The position numbers were made by a program, and so were the translations under genes. From the NCBI GenBank assembly GCA_016214985.1, contig JACRMM010000058.1, forward strand, positions 62,001 to 126,000: 64,000 nucleotides of DNA, read 5' to 3'. Below the pieces are notes generated by a model, which had not been told where the DNA came from, did no database searches, and saw only the letters and a list, made by a program, of their open reading frames with translations. This stretch comes from Deltaproteobacteria bacterium. GTDB taxonomy: Bacteria > Desulfobacterota > Deferrisomatia > Deferrisomatales > JACRMM01. Below, piece by piece: positions 7,392 to 15,601 of the stretch (position 1 is the first letter of the stretch; every line of letters starts with the position of its first letter).

Positions 7392-8786
7392 ATGCGCGAG
7401 CGCTACGACATCGCCTTTCTGGGGGGCGGACCCGCCGGCTACCAGGGTGCGATCCGGGCGGCCCAGCTTGGGGCCCGAGTTGCGGTGGTCGAGGAGCGGG
7501 AGGTGGGGGGCGTGTGCCTGAACCGCGGCTGCATCCCCACCAAGACCGTGCGGGCCTCCGCCGAGGTGGGGCGAACGCTCCGCCGGGCACGGGAGTTCGG
7601 CTTCGCGCCCGTGGAGGCCGTGCCGGACCTGGCCGCGATCCTCGCCCGGAAGGACCGGGTCGTGAGGGCTCTGCGGTCGAGCATCGAACGGCTCTTCCAA
7701 GCGCGGCGCGTGGATCTCGTCGAAGGACGCGGCCGGCTCAAGGGCCGAACGCGCATCGAGGTGCAGGGACCCGGGGGGCCTGACCTCGTCGACGCCGAGC
7801 GGATCGTGGTGGCCACAGGCTCGCGGTCCGCCGAGTTCCCGGTCTTCCCGCCCAGCCCTCGGGTCTTCCGGGCCGACGACCTTCTCTTCTCCCCCGTGCT
7901 GCCCCGGCACCTCCTCGTGGTCGGGGGCGGGACGATTGGCGTCGAGATGGCCTCGCTCTATCGGGAACTCGGCTCCGAGGTGACGGTGGTCGAAGCCCTG
8001 GGCCGGATCCTCTCCTCGGAGGACGAGGAGATGGCGGCCCAGCTCCTGCAGATTCTCCGGCGGCGCAAGATTCGGGTCTTCTGTGGAATCACCGTGACCT
8101 CGGCGGCCGAGTCGCCGGAGGGCCTGCGGGTCAGCCTCTCCGATGGCTCCGAGCTCCAGGTCGACGCCGTCCTCCTGGCGGTCGGCCGGGGCCTCAACAC
8201 CGACAGCATCGGCCTGGAGGAGCTCGGTGTCCTGCTCGACCGGGGCCGGCTCGTGGTGGACGAGCACCAGCGGACGAACCTCGCGGGGCTCTATGGGGCC
8301 GGCGACGTCACGGGGGGCTGGCTGCTCGCCCACGTGGCCTTCGCCGAGGGGATCGGCGCCGCGGAGAACGCCCTGGGCCTCGAGCGGCCAGTGGAACGGC
8401 GGGTGATCCCGCGCTGCGTCTTCTCCCTGCCCGAGTATGCTGCGGTGGGCCTCTCCGAGGAGGAGGCGGCGCGGGAGCACCGGGTCAAGGTCGCGCGTTC
8501 CCCGGTCAAGGGGATCGGCATGGCCCAGGCCCTCGGAGAGCTGGAGGGGCTCGTGAAGCTGGTGGCCGACGCCGACACCGATCGGCTTCTGGGAGCCCAG
8601 GTGCTCGCGCCCCACGCGGGGGATCTGATCGCCGAGGTAGCGGTGGCGATGCGTGCCGGGCTACCCAGTCGGGCGCTTCTGGAAACCCTCCACGTCCACC
8701 CAACCCTCTCCGAGGGGATCTTGGAGGTGGCCCAGGCGCTGCACGGCCAGGCCATCCACCTTCCGCCGCCGGCACGCGCTCCGTGA
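7392..8786 (+). CDS. lpdA: Dihydrolipoyl dehydrogenase
   Basis: A 464-residue flavin disulfide oxidoreductase. GGGPAG at residues 11-16 binds FAD, VCLNRGCIPTKT holds the redox pair C42/C47, a second dinucleotide motif GGGTIGVEMASLY lies in the middle, and HVHPTLSEGIL near the C-terminus provides the catalytic His-Glu of the partner subunit. It oxidises dihydrolipoyl groups with NAD+, or reduces them with NADH. No 2-oxoacid dehydrogenase is encoded nearby, so its partner is most likely the GcvH-like carrier of this operon. GGAGCGGCC precedes the start; the end overlaps lipA by 4 bases. Confidence 0.92.
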   Translation: MRERYDIAFLGGGPAGYQGAIRAAQLGARVAVVEEREVGGVCLNRGCIPTKTVRASAEVGRTLRRAREFGFAPVEAVPDLAAILARKDRVVRALRSSIERLFQARRVDLVEGRGRLKGRTRIEVQGPGGPDLVDAERIVVATGSRSAEFPVFPPSPRVFRADDLLFSPVLPRHLLVVGGGTIGVEMASLYRELGSEVTVVEALGRILSSEDEEMAAQLLQILRRRKIRVFCGITVTSAAESPEGLRVSLSDGSELQVDAVLLAVGRGLNTDSIGLEELGVLLDRGRLVVDEHQRTNLAGLYGAGDVTGGWLLAHVAFAEGIGAAENALGLERPVERRVIPRCVFSLPEYAAVGLSEEEAAREHRVKVARSPVKGIGMAQALGELEGLVKLVADADTDRLLGAQVLAPHAGDLIAEVAVAMRAGLPSRALLETLHVHPTLSEGILEVAQALHGQAIHLPPPARAP

Positions 8787-9658
8787 CCCCCTCCGCGCCC
8801 CCGTGGCTCTTGGCAGAGGTCCGCCGAGCCCGCCGGGGGGAGGGGCGAGAACGCGTGGAGGCGACCCAACGGGTGGTGACGGCCCTCGGCCTGTCGACCG
8901 TCTGCGAAAGCGCCCGCTGCCCCAACCGCGGGGAGTGCTTCTCGGTGCGCACCGCTACGTTCCTTATCCTCGGGGAGGTCTGCACCCGTGGCTGCGCCTT
9001 CTGCGCGGTGGCTCACGGCAGGCCCGCTCCCCCCGCGGAGGACGAGCCGGAGCGCCTCGCCCGAGCCGTGGCGGAGCTGGGGCTCGACCACGTGGTAGTG
9101 ACCTCGGTGACTCGCGACGACCTGCCCACTGGCGGTGCGGACCACTTCGCCCGGGTGGTCGCAGCCCTTCGCAGGAACTGCTCCGGGGTCAAGGTCGAGT
9201 TGCTGGTCCCGGACTTCGCCGGGTCCGACGAGGCACTGACAACCCTGGTGGCCGCTCGCCCCGACGTGCTCGCCCACAACTTGGAGACCGTGCCGCGGCT
9301 GTACCCGAAGGTGCGGCAGGGCGCCGATTACGAGCGCTCGCTTGGCCTCCTTCGCCGGGCCAAAGAGCTCGACCGGAGGCTTCCCACCAAGTCCGGCCTC
9401 ATGCTCGGCTTGGGGGAGACTGCCGAGGAGGTCGAGGCCGCCCTGACGGATCTCGCCGGCGTTCGTTGCGACCTGCTGACCCTGGGGCAATACCTGGCGC
9501 CCTCGCCCTTCCACGCGCCGGTTGAGCGCTACGTCGAGCCGGAGGAGTTCTCTTCGTGGCGCGAGAAGGCGAAGGAGCTGGGCTTTCGAAGCGTTGCCGC
9601 GGCTGCGCTCGTGCGGAGCTCCTACAAGGCGCCGCTCTTCTTCGAAGCACTTGAATGA
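8783..9658 (+). CDS. lipA: Lipoyl synthase LipA
   Basis: A 291-residue radical SAM enzyme that inserts two sulfur atoms into octanoyl groups. Both iron-sulfur signatures are intact: the auxiliary cluster motif C41-x4-C46-x5-C52 (CESARCPNRGEC) and the radical SAM motif C67-x3-C71-x2-C74 (CTRGCAFC). The conserved C-terminal RSSY motif is present as VRSSYKA. It starts with GTG inside the lpd stop (GTGA overlap), and the ligase gene starts inside its own stop. Together with the ligase this gives the operon a complete lipoylation route for its carrier. Confidence 0.94.
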   Translation: MTPSAPPWLLAEVRRARRGEGRERVEATQRVVTALGLSTVCESARCPNRGECFSVRTATFLILGEVCTRGCAFCAVAHGRPAPPAEDEPERLARAVAELGLDHVVVTSVTRDDLPTGGADHFARVVAALRRNCSGVKVELLVPDFAGSDEALTTLVAARPDVLAHNLETVPRLYPKVRQGADYERSLGLLRRAKELDRRLPTKSGLMLGLGETAEEVEAALTDLAGVRCDLLTLGQYLAPSPFHAPVERYVEPEEFSSWREKAKELGFRSVAAAALVRSSYKAPLFFEALE

Positions 9659-10482
9659 AAGCCTGGCGGATCCTCTCGCTGGACACCCTGGAGGCCTCTC
9701 TCCACATGGCCGTGGACGAGGCCCTTCTGCGGCTCCATGCCCAGGGGAAGAGCCCCCCCACGGTCCGGTTCTATCAGTGGGCGCCGCCTGCCATCTCGCT
9801 GGGGCGGTTTCAGAGCTTCGACGGCGTCAACGTGGAGGCCTGCCGCCGCCTCGGCCTCTCCGTGGTGCGCCGATCCACCGGGGGCCGGGCGGTGCTCCAC
9901 CAGGGCGACCTCACCTACAGCGTGGTGGCGGGAACCGCAGACGGCGTTCCCGCCACCCTGGCAGCCTCCTATCGTCGGCTCGGCGAGGGCCTCATAGAGG
10001 GCCTGCGGCTGCTCGGGGTCGACGCAGAGCCCGGGCGAGAGGCCACCGGCACGGTCGGGCTCGTGGTGTGCTTCCTGCGCTCGGCGGGCGGAGATCTCAC
10101 CCACCGGGGCCGCAAGTTCGTGGGCAGTGCCCAGACCTGGCGCGGAGAGTCGCTGCTGCAGCACGGGTCGGTGCTCCTGGCACCCCAGGCGGAGGTGTGG
10201 GCCGAGCTTCTGGGCGCGGCGGCCTCGGAGTCCCTGCGCGCTCGGCTCACGAGCCGGACAACGTCGATAGGGGAGATCCTCGGCCGGCCCGTCGAAGCCG
10301 GGGAGGTCGCCCAAGCGCTGGCCCGAGGCCTGGAGAGGGTCCTGGGAATTCGCCTCGAACCGGGCGCCCTTACCCCAGAGGAGTGGGCGCTGGCGCGGGA
10401 GATCGCCCCGAAGGAGTTCCCCGCTTTGTGCAGCCCAAACGCACCGATGCCAGACCCCGAAGGCCGGATCGCCCCGGCCTGA
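9655..10482 (+). CDS. lplA: Lipoate/octanoate-protein ligase family protein
   Basis: A 275-residue member of the BirA/LplA/LipB superfamily. VVRRSTGGRAVLHQGDLTYS is the substrate-binding signature, and GRKFVGSAQTWR contains the invariant lysine of LplA-type ligases. It should attach octanoate or lipoate to the carrier lysine. The start overlaps lipA by 4 bases. It might instead be an octanoyltransferase of the LipM/LipL type, but the catalytic cysteine of those enzymes is not evident to me. The substrate is most simply the GcvH-like protein encoded upstream. Confidence 0.85.
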   Translation: MKAWRILSLDTLEASLHMAVDEALLRLHAQGKSPPTVRFYQWAPPAISLGRFQSFDGVNVEACRRLGLSVVRRSTGGRAVLHQGDLTYSVVAGTADGVPATLAASYRRLGEGLIEGLRLLGVDAEPGREATGTVGLVVCFLRSAGGDLTHRGRKFVGSAQTWRGESLLQHGSVLLAPQAEVWAELLGAAASESLRARLTSRTTSIGEILGRPVEAGEVAQALARGLERVLGIRLEPGALTPEEWALAREIAPKEFPALCSPNAPMPDPEGRIAPA

Positions 10483-10502
10483 ACGAGAAGGAGGAGCCCC
10501 CC

Positions 10503-10910
10503 ATGCCCGCGCTGGAATACAACCCGCCTGACGTCTCCCCCCGCCTCGTCTTCGCCTGCTCCGGGGCCTCGGATGTGGGAGAGATCGCCGACCGAGCCGC
10601 CCGCAAGCTCTGGTGCGAAGGCGTCGGGCGCATGTTCTGCTTGGCCGGCATCGCCGGCCGCGTGAAGGGAATCCTCAAGGCCACCCACTCCGCCTCCCAC
10701 GTGGTAGTGATCGACGGCTGCCCTGTGGACTGCGGCCGAAAGACCCTCGAGCTCGCCGGGTTCTCGGGGTTCGGTCACGTAAGGGTGACCGACCTCGGCG
10801 CGGAAAAAGGGAAAGCCCCGGTCGAGGAGGGGATCGTATCTCGGGTTGCCGAGCAGGCCCGAGCCACCCTCCACGAGGCCGGCGGACCGCAGCTGGGATT
10901 CCCGCTGTGA
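10503..10910 (+). CDS. DGC-domain putative zinc-binding protein, copy 3
   Basis: A 135-residue DGC protein with ATG at 10503 and an AGGAGC ribosome site. RLVFACSGASDVGEIADRA holds C19, RKLWCEG C38, MFCLAGIAGR C46 and VIDGCPVDCGRK C73 and C77. It differs from copies 1 and 2: it has a GIAGRVKGIL segment after the middle cysteine, making it a separate subtype. It follows the lipoate ligase by 20 bases and completes the conserved part of the operon. Confidence 0.8.
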   Translation: MPALEYNPPDVSPRLVFACSGASDVGEIADRAARKLWCEGVGRMFCLAGIAGRVKGILKATHSASHVVVIDGCPVDCGRKTLELAGFSGFGHVRVTDLGAEKGKAPVEEGIVSRVAEQARATLHEAGGPQLGFPL

Positions 10911-10941
10911 GGCCGCTTCGCCTTGGCGCGAAGGGCATCCG

Positions 10942-11073
10942 ATGATCTACCGGGCGCCCAGGGTGAACGAGATCGCCCCGGCGCTCCTCTTCGGGCTCAC
11001 CGCCGTTCTCCTGGGCGGGGTGGGCTGCGGGATCCTGCCCGTCGGATGGCTCTTCGACGCGGGGGTCCTGTGA
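10942..11073 (+). CDS. Small membrane protein, 43 residues
   Basis: ATG 10942 opens a 43-codon frame whose product is a single hydrophobic helix (ALLFGLTAVLLGGVGCGILP) flanked by a short basic N-terminus and the end WLFDAGVL. It starts 31 bases after the third DGC gene in the same direction. One cysteine lies in the membrane segment. I do not recognise a family. It may be a small subunit or a membrane tether, or a chance ORF. Confidence 0.4.
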   Translation: MIYRAPRVNEIAPALLFGLTAVLLGGVGCGILPVGWLFDAGVL

Positions 11074-11203
11074 GCGGCGAACCTGCGCGGCCTGGGGAGT
11101 GACCTCGGTGGGGGATCCTGCATCGAACTCTCCGGAGACAGGCCGCTGGCGAGTGGCGGAGGGGAGTATCGAGCGAACCGAGAACAAGGACCGGGAGGAT
11201 GAC

Positions 11204-11644
11204 GTGAGCGACCAACCCGAGACGACGTGCGGACCGACGGCGGAAGAGACGGTTCGGGTGGCGGACTGGCTGACCCGGGACGAGTGGAACGCATGCTTCT
11301 TCCTGGGGCAGGAGGCGTTCTTCCGAGACGAGGTGCGGTGCGGGCTGTGTGAGCAGGTGGCGATCGGCGCGAAGAAGCTCGTCGACGCCGGCTACGTGTT
11401 TACGGGTCTGCGGGTCGGGACCTCGGGGCGGCTCGAATCTCGAGGCGACGGTGAGCCGCCCCGGGAGCACGAGCACTCCTGCGGAGAGGTGGCCGAGGGC
11501 GCGTTCGACGACATCGGCCGCGCGCGAATCGCGCTCGAGTGGCTGGGGACCCGGGCGCCGGCGGTGTCGACGGCGTGGTTGGAGCAACTGTTGGCCCTCT
11601 ACGATCGGGCCCACGGGGCGACCCCGGAAGCCGTCAGAGTTTGA
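11204..11644 (+). CDS. Hypothetical acidic protein at the end of the lipoyl operon
   Basis: A 146-residue soluble protein starting at GTG 11204 with GGGAGG five to ten bases upstream. An earlier in-frame start at 11099 lacks a ribosome site. WLTRDEWNACFFLGQEAFF and VRCGLCEQVAIGAKK are the most distinctive parts; the CGLC pair and C16 in the first third could form a redox or metal site. The second half is helical and acidic. It ends 11 bases inside the convergent sigma-54 regulator gene. I do not recognise the family. Confidence 0.5.
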   Translation: MSDQPETTCGPTAEETVRVADWLTRDEWNACFFLGQEAFFRDEVRCGLCEQVAIGAKKLVDAGYVFTGLRVGTSGRLESRGDGEPPREHEHSCGEVAEGAFDDIGRARIALEWLGTRAPAVSTAWLEQLLALYDRAHGATPEAVRV

Positions 11645-12968
11645 CGGCCTGCCGCTGCTTCTCCCAGCGCCACAGGGTGGTACGGTTCACGCCGAGGTCT
11701 CGGGCGGCGCGCGTGCGGTTGCCGCCGTGGCGGGCCAGGGCGTCGGCCACGGCCTCGGGGCCGGCCGGTACGTTTCGCGCCGGGCCTTGCAGCGCGGCCG
11801 AGCCCCGTTCGGAGACGCTCGGTGGCAAGTGCTCGGGGCGGATCTCGGGTCCCCGGCAGAGGATCACCGCCCGCTCGACCAGGTTCAGGAGCTCTCGGAC
11901 ATTGCCGGGGTAGGGGTGGGCCAGGAGCAGGCGGAGGGCGCCGGGAGAGAACCCCCGGATCCTCTTCGCTGACACTCGGCTGAAGCGGTCCAGGGCCATG
12001 TCGAGGAGAAGCGGGACGTCCTCGGGGCGGTCCCGGAGAGGCGGGATCGAGAGTGGCACCACGTTGACGCGGAAGAAGAGATCCTGGCGAAAGGTGCCGG
12101 CTCGCACCATGGCGTCGAGGTCCCGGTGGGTGGCCGCGAGGAAGCGGACGTCCGCCACGCGGGTTTTGCCGCTGCCCAGGGGCTGGAACTCGCGGTTCTC
12201 CAGGACGCGAAGCAGCTTGACCTGGAGCGGGAGGGGGAGGTCTCCGATCTCGTCCAGGAAGAGCGTTCCCCCCTTCGCCCGGTCGAGCCGGCCGACGCGG
12301 TCCTCCACGGCGCCGGTGTACGCGCCCCTCTTGGCGCCGAAGAGCTCCACCTCGAGAAGGCTCTCGGGCAGTGCCCCGCAGTTGACGACCACCAGCGGTC
12401 CTCGGCCGCGCGGGCTCAGGTCGTGGAGGGCCCGGGCGAAGAGCTCCTTGCCCGTGCCGCTCTCACCCTGGAGGAGCACCGTGGCTTCGCTCGCAGCCAC
12501 CTCTGGAATGACGTCGAAGAGGCGCCGCATGGCCGGGCTCCGGCTCACGAGCTCGCGAAAGCTGTGCTTCCCCTCCACCTCTCGCTTGAGCGCGTGGACC
12601 TGGGAGAGGTCGCGAAACGTCTCGACGCCCCCGAGGAGCGCGCCTGTGTCGTCGCGCAGCGCGGCGGCGCTGACCGAAATGGGGACCTCACGGTTGCTCC
12701 GGTCCAGGATGTCGATCTCCCGAGGGGGCACCGACCGGCCGGTTTCGATCGCCTCCCGGACCGGGCACTGCGTGAAGCACACCGCAGTCCGGAAGATCTC
12801 GCAGCAGGGCTGGCCCAACGCCTCCCGGCGCGGAAACCCCGTGATCTCCTCGGCCGCGCGGTTGAACGAGGTGACCCGCATCTCGCAGTCCACCGTGAAG
12901 ACGCCGTCGGCGACGCTGTCGAGGATGGTGGCCAGGTGTTCCACGCGAGGGCACGGTTCTTCGAGCAT
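11634..12968 (-). CDS. Sigma-54-dependent transcriptional activator with PAS domain
   Basis: A 444-residue protein. The N-terminal PAS-like sensor (about residues 8-125) has a cysteine cluster, CCEIFRTAVCFTQCP, which may hold an iron-sulfur cluster or sense redox. The AAA+ domain follows: Walker A GESGTGKELFA, GAYTGA in place of the usual GAFTGA sigma-54 contact, and Walker B GGTLFLDEIGDLP. A Fis-type helix-turn-helix (NRTRAARDLGVNRTTLWRW) ends the protein. It is transcribed towards the lipoyl operon and away from the C_GCAxxG_C_C gene. Either may be its target, but I found no well-spaced -24/-12 element in the gap. Confidence 0.9.
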   Translation of the reverse strand: MLEEPCPRVEHLATILDSVADGVFTVDCEMRVTSFNRAAEEITGFPRREALGQPCCEIFRTAVCFTQCPVREAIETGRSVPPREIDILDRSNREVPISVSAAALRDDTGALLGGVETFRDLSQVHALKREVEGKHSFRELVSRSPAMRRLFDVIPEVAASEATVLLQGESGTGKELFARALHDLSPRGRGPLVVVNCGALPESLLEVELFGAKRGAYTGAVEDRVGRLDRAKGGTLFLDEIGDLPLPLQVKLLRVLENREFQPLGSGKTRVADVRFLAATHRDLDAMVRAGTFRQDLFFRVNVVPLSIPPLRDRPEDVPLLLDMALDRFSRVSAKRIRGFSPGALRLLLAHPYPGNVRELLNLVERAVILCRGPEIRPEHLPPSVSERGSAALQGPARNVPAGPEAVADALARHGGNRTRAARDLGVNRTTLWRWEKQRQAVKL

Positions 12969-13107
12969 GGGACAAGGGTAGTCCGGGAGGCGGCCCCTGT
13001 TCAAGCGCGGGGCTCGCGGCGCGTCCCCTTGCTCGGGTAAGATCGGCTTGCAGGTGGCGGAACACGCTCGTCCCGAACGCGCGCCGCCGCCGTTTCTTTG
13101 AACCACA

Positions 13108-13124
13108 GGCCAGGCAACCTGGCC
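13108..13124. promoter_or_regulatory. Inverted repeat before the C_GCAxxG_C_C gene
   Basis: GGCCAGG-CAA-CCTGGCC is a perfect 7-base inverted repeat centred 36 bases before ATG 13152, in the divergent gap with the sigma-54 regulator. It could be an operator or a leader hairpin. The short loop and its nearness to the gene favour an RNA hairpin. Confidence 0.35.
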
Positions 13125-13151
13125 AAACCCGAACAGGAAAGGAGCCGATCG

Positions 13152-13694
13152 ATGAGCCGCGAAGAGAAGATCGAGGAGATCCGCCAGCGTGCACGGGGCA
13201 ACTTTTCCCTGGGGTACAACTGTGCCGAGTGCATCACCGAGGCCGTGCTCTCCCTGGTCGACACCGGCCTGCCGGAGGAGGCGAAGAAGCTCGCCACCGG
13301 CTTCGGCGGCGGGATCGGCCTCTACGGGGATACCTGCGGGGCCTTGGCTGGAGCCGTGATGGCGGTCAGCGCCGTGCACGGAAGGACGGCCTTGCCGGCC
13401 GGAGCCGACCGCAAGGACGTAGCGGCCAAATCCAAGGAGGAGCTCTACGGCCGGCCTGGGCTCTACCGGTTGTTCAACCAACTCCCCAATCAGTTCAAGG
13501 AGAAGTTCGGGAGCACCCTGTGCCGCGAAATCGCCGGTCCTTGGCAGGAGCAGTGGCTCTGCCGGGATCACGCCCTGCACTGTCGCGAGGTCATCACGGA
13601 GGCTGCGCGCATCGCCGCGGAGCTGATCCTCTGCGACCGAGAGGACCTCGCCGGCCGGCCCTTCGGAGAGAACGTGGAGAAGCTCGAGGGGTAG
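13152..13694 (+). CDS. C_GCAxxG_C_C family redox protein
   Basis: A 180-residue protein with the family's cysteine pattern: NCAECITEAVL near the start (C24, C27), DTCGALAGAVMAVS (C62) with the GCAxxG-like turn, then STLCREIAG and HCREVITEA. The family is predicted to be a redox-active or metal-binding protein in anaerobes, and its members can be exported or cytoplasmic. No signal peptide is seen here. AGGAAAGGAG precedes ATG 13152. It is read divergently from the sigma-54 regulator and is followed by a flavodoxin 67 bases later. Confidence 0.85.
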   Translation: MSREEKIEEIRQRARGNFSLGYNCAECITEAVLSLVDTGLPEEAKKLATGFGGGIGLYGDTCGALAGAVMAVSAVHGRTALPAGADRKDVAAKSKEELYGRPGLYRLFNQLPNQFKEKFGSTLCREIAGPWQEQWLCRDHALHCREVITEAARIAAELILCDREDLAGRPFGENVEKLEG

Positions 13695-13761
13695 CGGGCT
13701 GCCACGCTCCGCTGTCGGCTCACGTGAATGGCCCACGACGGTGTCCAGGAGGTATCGAGAC

Positions 13762-14250
13762 GTGAAGATTTCGATCGTCTACCACAGCGAGACCGGGAAC
13801 ACGAAGAAGGTGGCCGACCTGATCGCCGAAGGGGCCGGGCTCGACGGCAGGGTCGACGTGCGGACGATGAGCGTCGATGACATCGACGAGGGGTTCCTCG
13901 AAGGCTCGGCGGCAATTGTTGTGGGGTGCCCCACGCACCGGGGAAGCTTCTCGTGGCAGATGAAGAAGTGGATCGGCACGACGAGGCTGAAACTGGCCGG
14001 AAAGCTGGGCAGCGTCTTTGCAACGGAAGCCTACATCGGAGGAGGAGCAGACTTCGCCGAGCTGGAGCTGGTCGCGCACCTGCTGGTGATGGGACTGCTG
14101 GTCTACTCGGCTGGAGCGGGCCGCGGTCAACCCTTCACGCACTTCGGGGCGGTGGCGATCAAGGACGGTGACGACGCCCAGAAAGAGAGGGCGAGGATCT
14201 TCGGGCAACGAGTCGCCGAGAAGGCCGTGGAGCTCTTCGGGAGAGGATAG
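13762..14250 (+). CDS. Flavodoxin-family protein
   Basis: A 162-residue flavodoxin-like protein. The FMN phosphate loop is YHSETGNTKKVADLIAEG, right after the first strand KISIVYHS. CPTHRGSFSWQMKKWIG and AYIGGGADFAELELV fit the loops around the flavin. I chose GTG 13762 because AGGAGG at 13747-13752 sits nine bases upstream; an earlier GTG at 13741 includes that site. It probably donates electrons to partners such as the C_GCAxxG_C_C protein just upstream; that link is inferred from position. Confidence 0.8.
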   Translation: MKISIVYHSETGNTKKVADLIAEGAGLDGRVDVRTMSVDDIDEGFLEGSAAIVVGCPTHRGSFSWQMKKWIGTTRLKLAGKLGSVFATEAYIGGGADFAELELVAHLLVMGLLVYSAGAGRGQPFTHFGAVAIKDGDDAQKERARIFGQRVAEKAVELFGRG

Positions 14251-14331
14251 GCGTCTCCTCCGCGGCGACGAGCCACGCATTCTGCCCTCGCCTCCCGGAG
14301 CTCCCCGCAGGACTCCAGGCTGCCCCCATCT

Positions 14332-15471
14332 TCACGGGAAGTACTTGTCCAGGCCCAAGTGCTGATGCAGCGCGACGAACTGCTCGCGGCCCTTCTCGAA
14401 CCGGAGCCGCAGGTAGTGAAAGCCTTCAAAGGGAAGGGCATAGCGCTCCAGCCCTGGTTCGGTGCAGGTCCGGCACTCTGAGAAGTGCCCGACGCCTCGT
14501 CGGAATCGGCGCGCACGGGAGCTGCGGGCAAGTCCCTCGATCGGTGTCTCCGTTACGTTTCCGAGAGGGGACGGAATGATGGGACAGGCGAACAGTTCTC
14601 CGGTGCTCCGGATGAAGTAGTAGTTGAATGCGGCCGAGCACGGCTTGCGCATCCGGCCTTCCTCCAAGAATCGGATCAGCTCGTCTCTGTAATAGCTCCA
14701 GCGGAAATGAGGGCCCTGGTAGAAGCGACGGATCTTCTCCCGATCAGCCGTGGAGAACTCGAGAGCCTCTCTGTGCTCGATGTTGTCGTACCGTGCAGCC
14801 GTGAGAATGCAGGGAGAGATGATCGTGAAGAGGCTCCTCTGCTCGGCGTAGTGCGCGACTCGATCCAGCTCGTCCACGTTGTGGGGGGTGATGGTCGTCT
14901 TTAGGCCGAGGACCAGGCTCGGATGCGTCTCCCGGACGCTCATGAGCCCTTCGATCGTCGCATTCAGTTGGGTCCATCCGTCGCTGTATCCCCGGATCCG
15001 GTCGTGGAGCTCTCCGATGGCATCCATCCCACAGGCAAAGACAACCCCGACTCCGCGTTCTGCCAGCGGGCCGATGACGGCACGCACATCGTCGAGGATC
15101 TTTCTCGTGAGGAACCCGTTCGTGGTGATCGCCACTGAGCGAAGCCGCCGAAGGTGCTGCTCCCGGAGTCGGCCAATTCCCAGGAGCAGCTCTACCAGGT
15201 CTGCCCGCAGGAACGGTTCGCCACCCGTCAGGTCCAGTTCTCTCAGGCCGGCCAGATAGGGTGACGCCAAGAGCTCGAGCCATTCCTCGGCCGTACGCTC
15301 GGGAAGGTCACGGGGCGCCTTCCAGATGTTGCACATGACGCAACGGGCGATGCACCTTCGGGTGAGCTCGATGCTCAAGGCCTCCGGACGAGCGGGCCTT
15401 CCGGTGATCTGTAGATAACGATACCGGACGCCCCTTGCGACAAGACGACAGAGGACTCGTTGCAGTCTCAT
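14332..15471 (-). CDS. Radical SAM protein with SPASM-like C-terminus
   Basis: A 379-residue radical SAM enzyme. RRCIARCVMCNIWKAP contains the CxxxCxxC motif for the SAM-binding cluster, and LDLTGGEPFLRADLVEL is the GGE motif. Near the C-terminus CSAAFNYYFI, ELFACPIIPSPLGN and ECRTCTEPG supply further cysteines as in SPASM/twitch enzymes that modify peptides or build cofactors. No precursor peptide or maturation gene is apparent beside it. It converges with the flavodoxin gene and lies 130 bases downstream of the ATPase operon, in the same direction. Confidence 0.8.
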   Translation of the reverse strand: MRLQRVLCRLVARGVRYRYLQITGRPARPEALSIELTRRCIARCVMCNIWKAPRDLPERTAEEWLELLASPYLAGLRELDLTGGEPFLRADLVELLLGIGRLREQHLRRLRSVAITTNGFLTRKILDDVRAVIGPLAERGVGVVFACGMDAIGELHDRIRGYSDGWTQLNATIEGLMSVRETHPSLVLGLKTTITPHNVDELDRVAHYAEQRSLFTIISPCILTAARYDNIEHREALEFSTADREKIRRFYQGPHFRWSYYRDELIRFLEEGRMRKPCSAAFNYYFIRSTGELFACPIIPSPLGNVTETPIEGLARSSRARRFRRGVGHFSECRTCTEPGLERYALPFEGFHYLRLRFEKGREQFVALHQHLGLDKYFP

Positions 15472-15601
15472 GGGGCTCCGATCGTTGGACGCGATTAGGG
15501 GAAGCTCGCGGCACGGGGCGTGCGGACTGCGGATCAGGTAGCCCCCACTCGCACAGGAGTGAGCCCCCGCCCGATTCCAGCTTCGGCGACGCGTGGTCGC
15601 C

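Noticed and set aside
13030-13050. Possible sigma-54 promoter CGGCGCGTCCCCTTGCT upstream of the C_GCAxxG_C_C gene
   Set aside because: The GG and GC elements are 11 bases apart instead of the required 10, and the -24 block is poor.
15520-15600. Possible tRNA in the gap before the ATPase operon's end
   Set aside because: A short CACTC/GAGTG hairpin is present but no acceptor stem, T loop or anticodon arm can be drawn.
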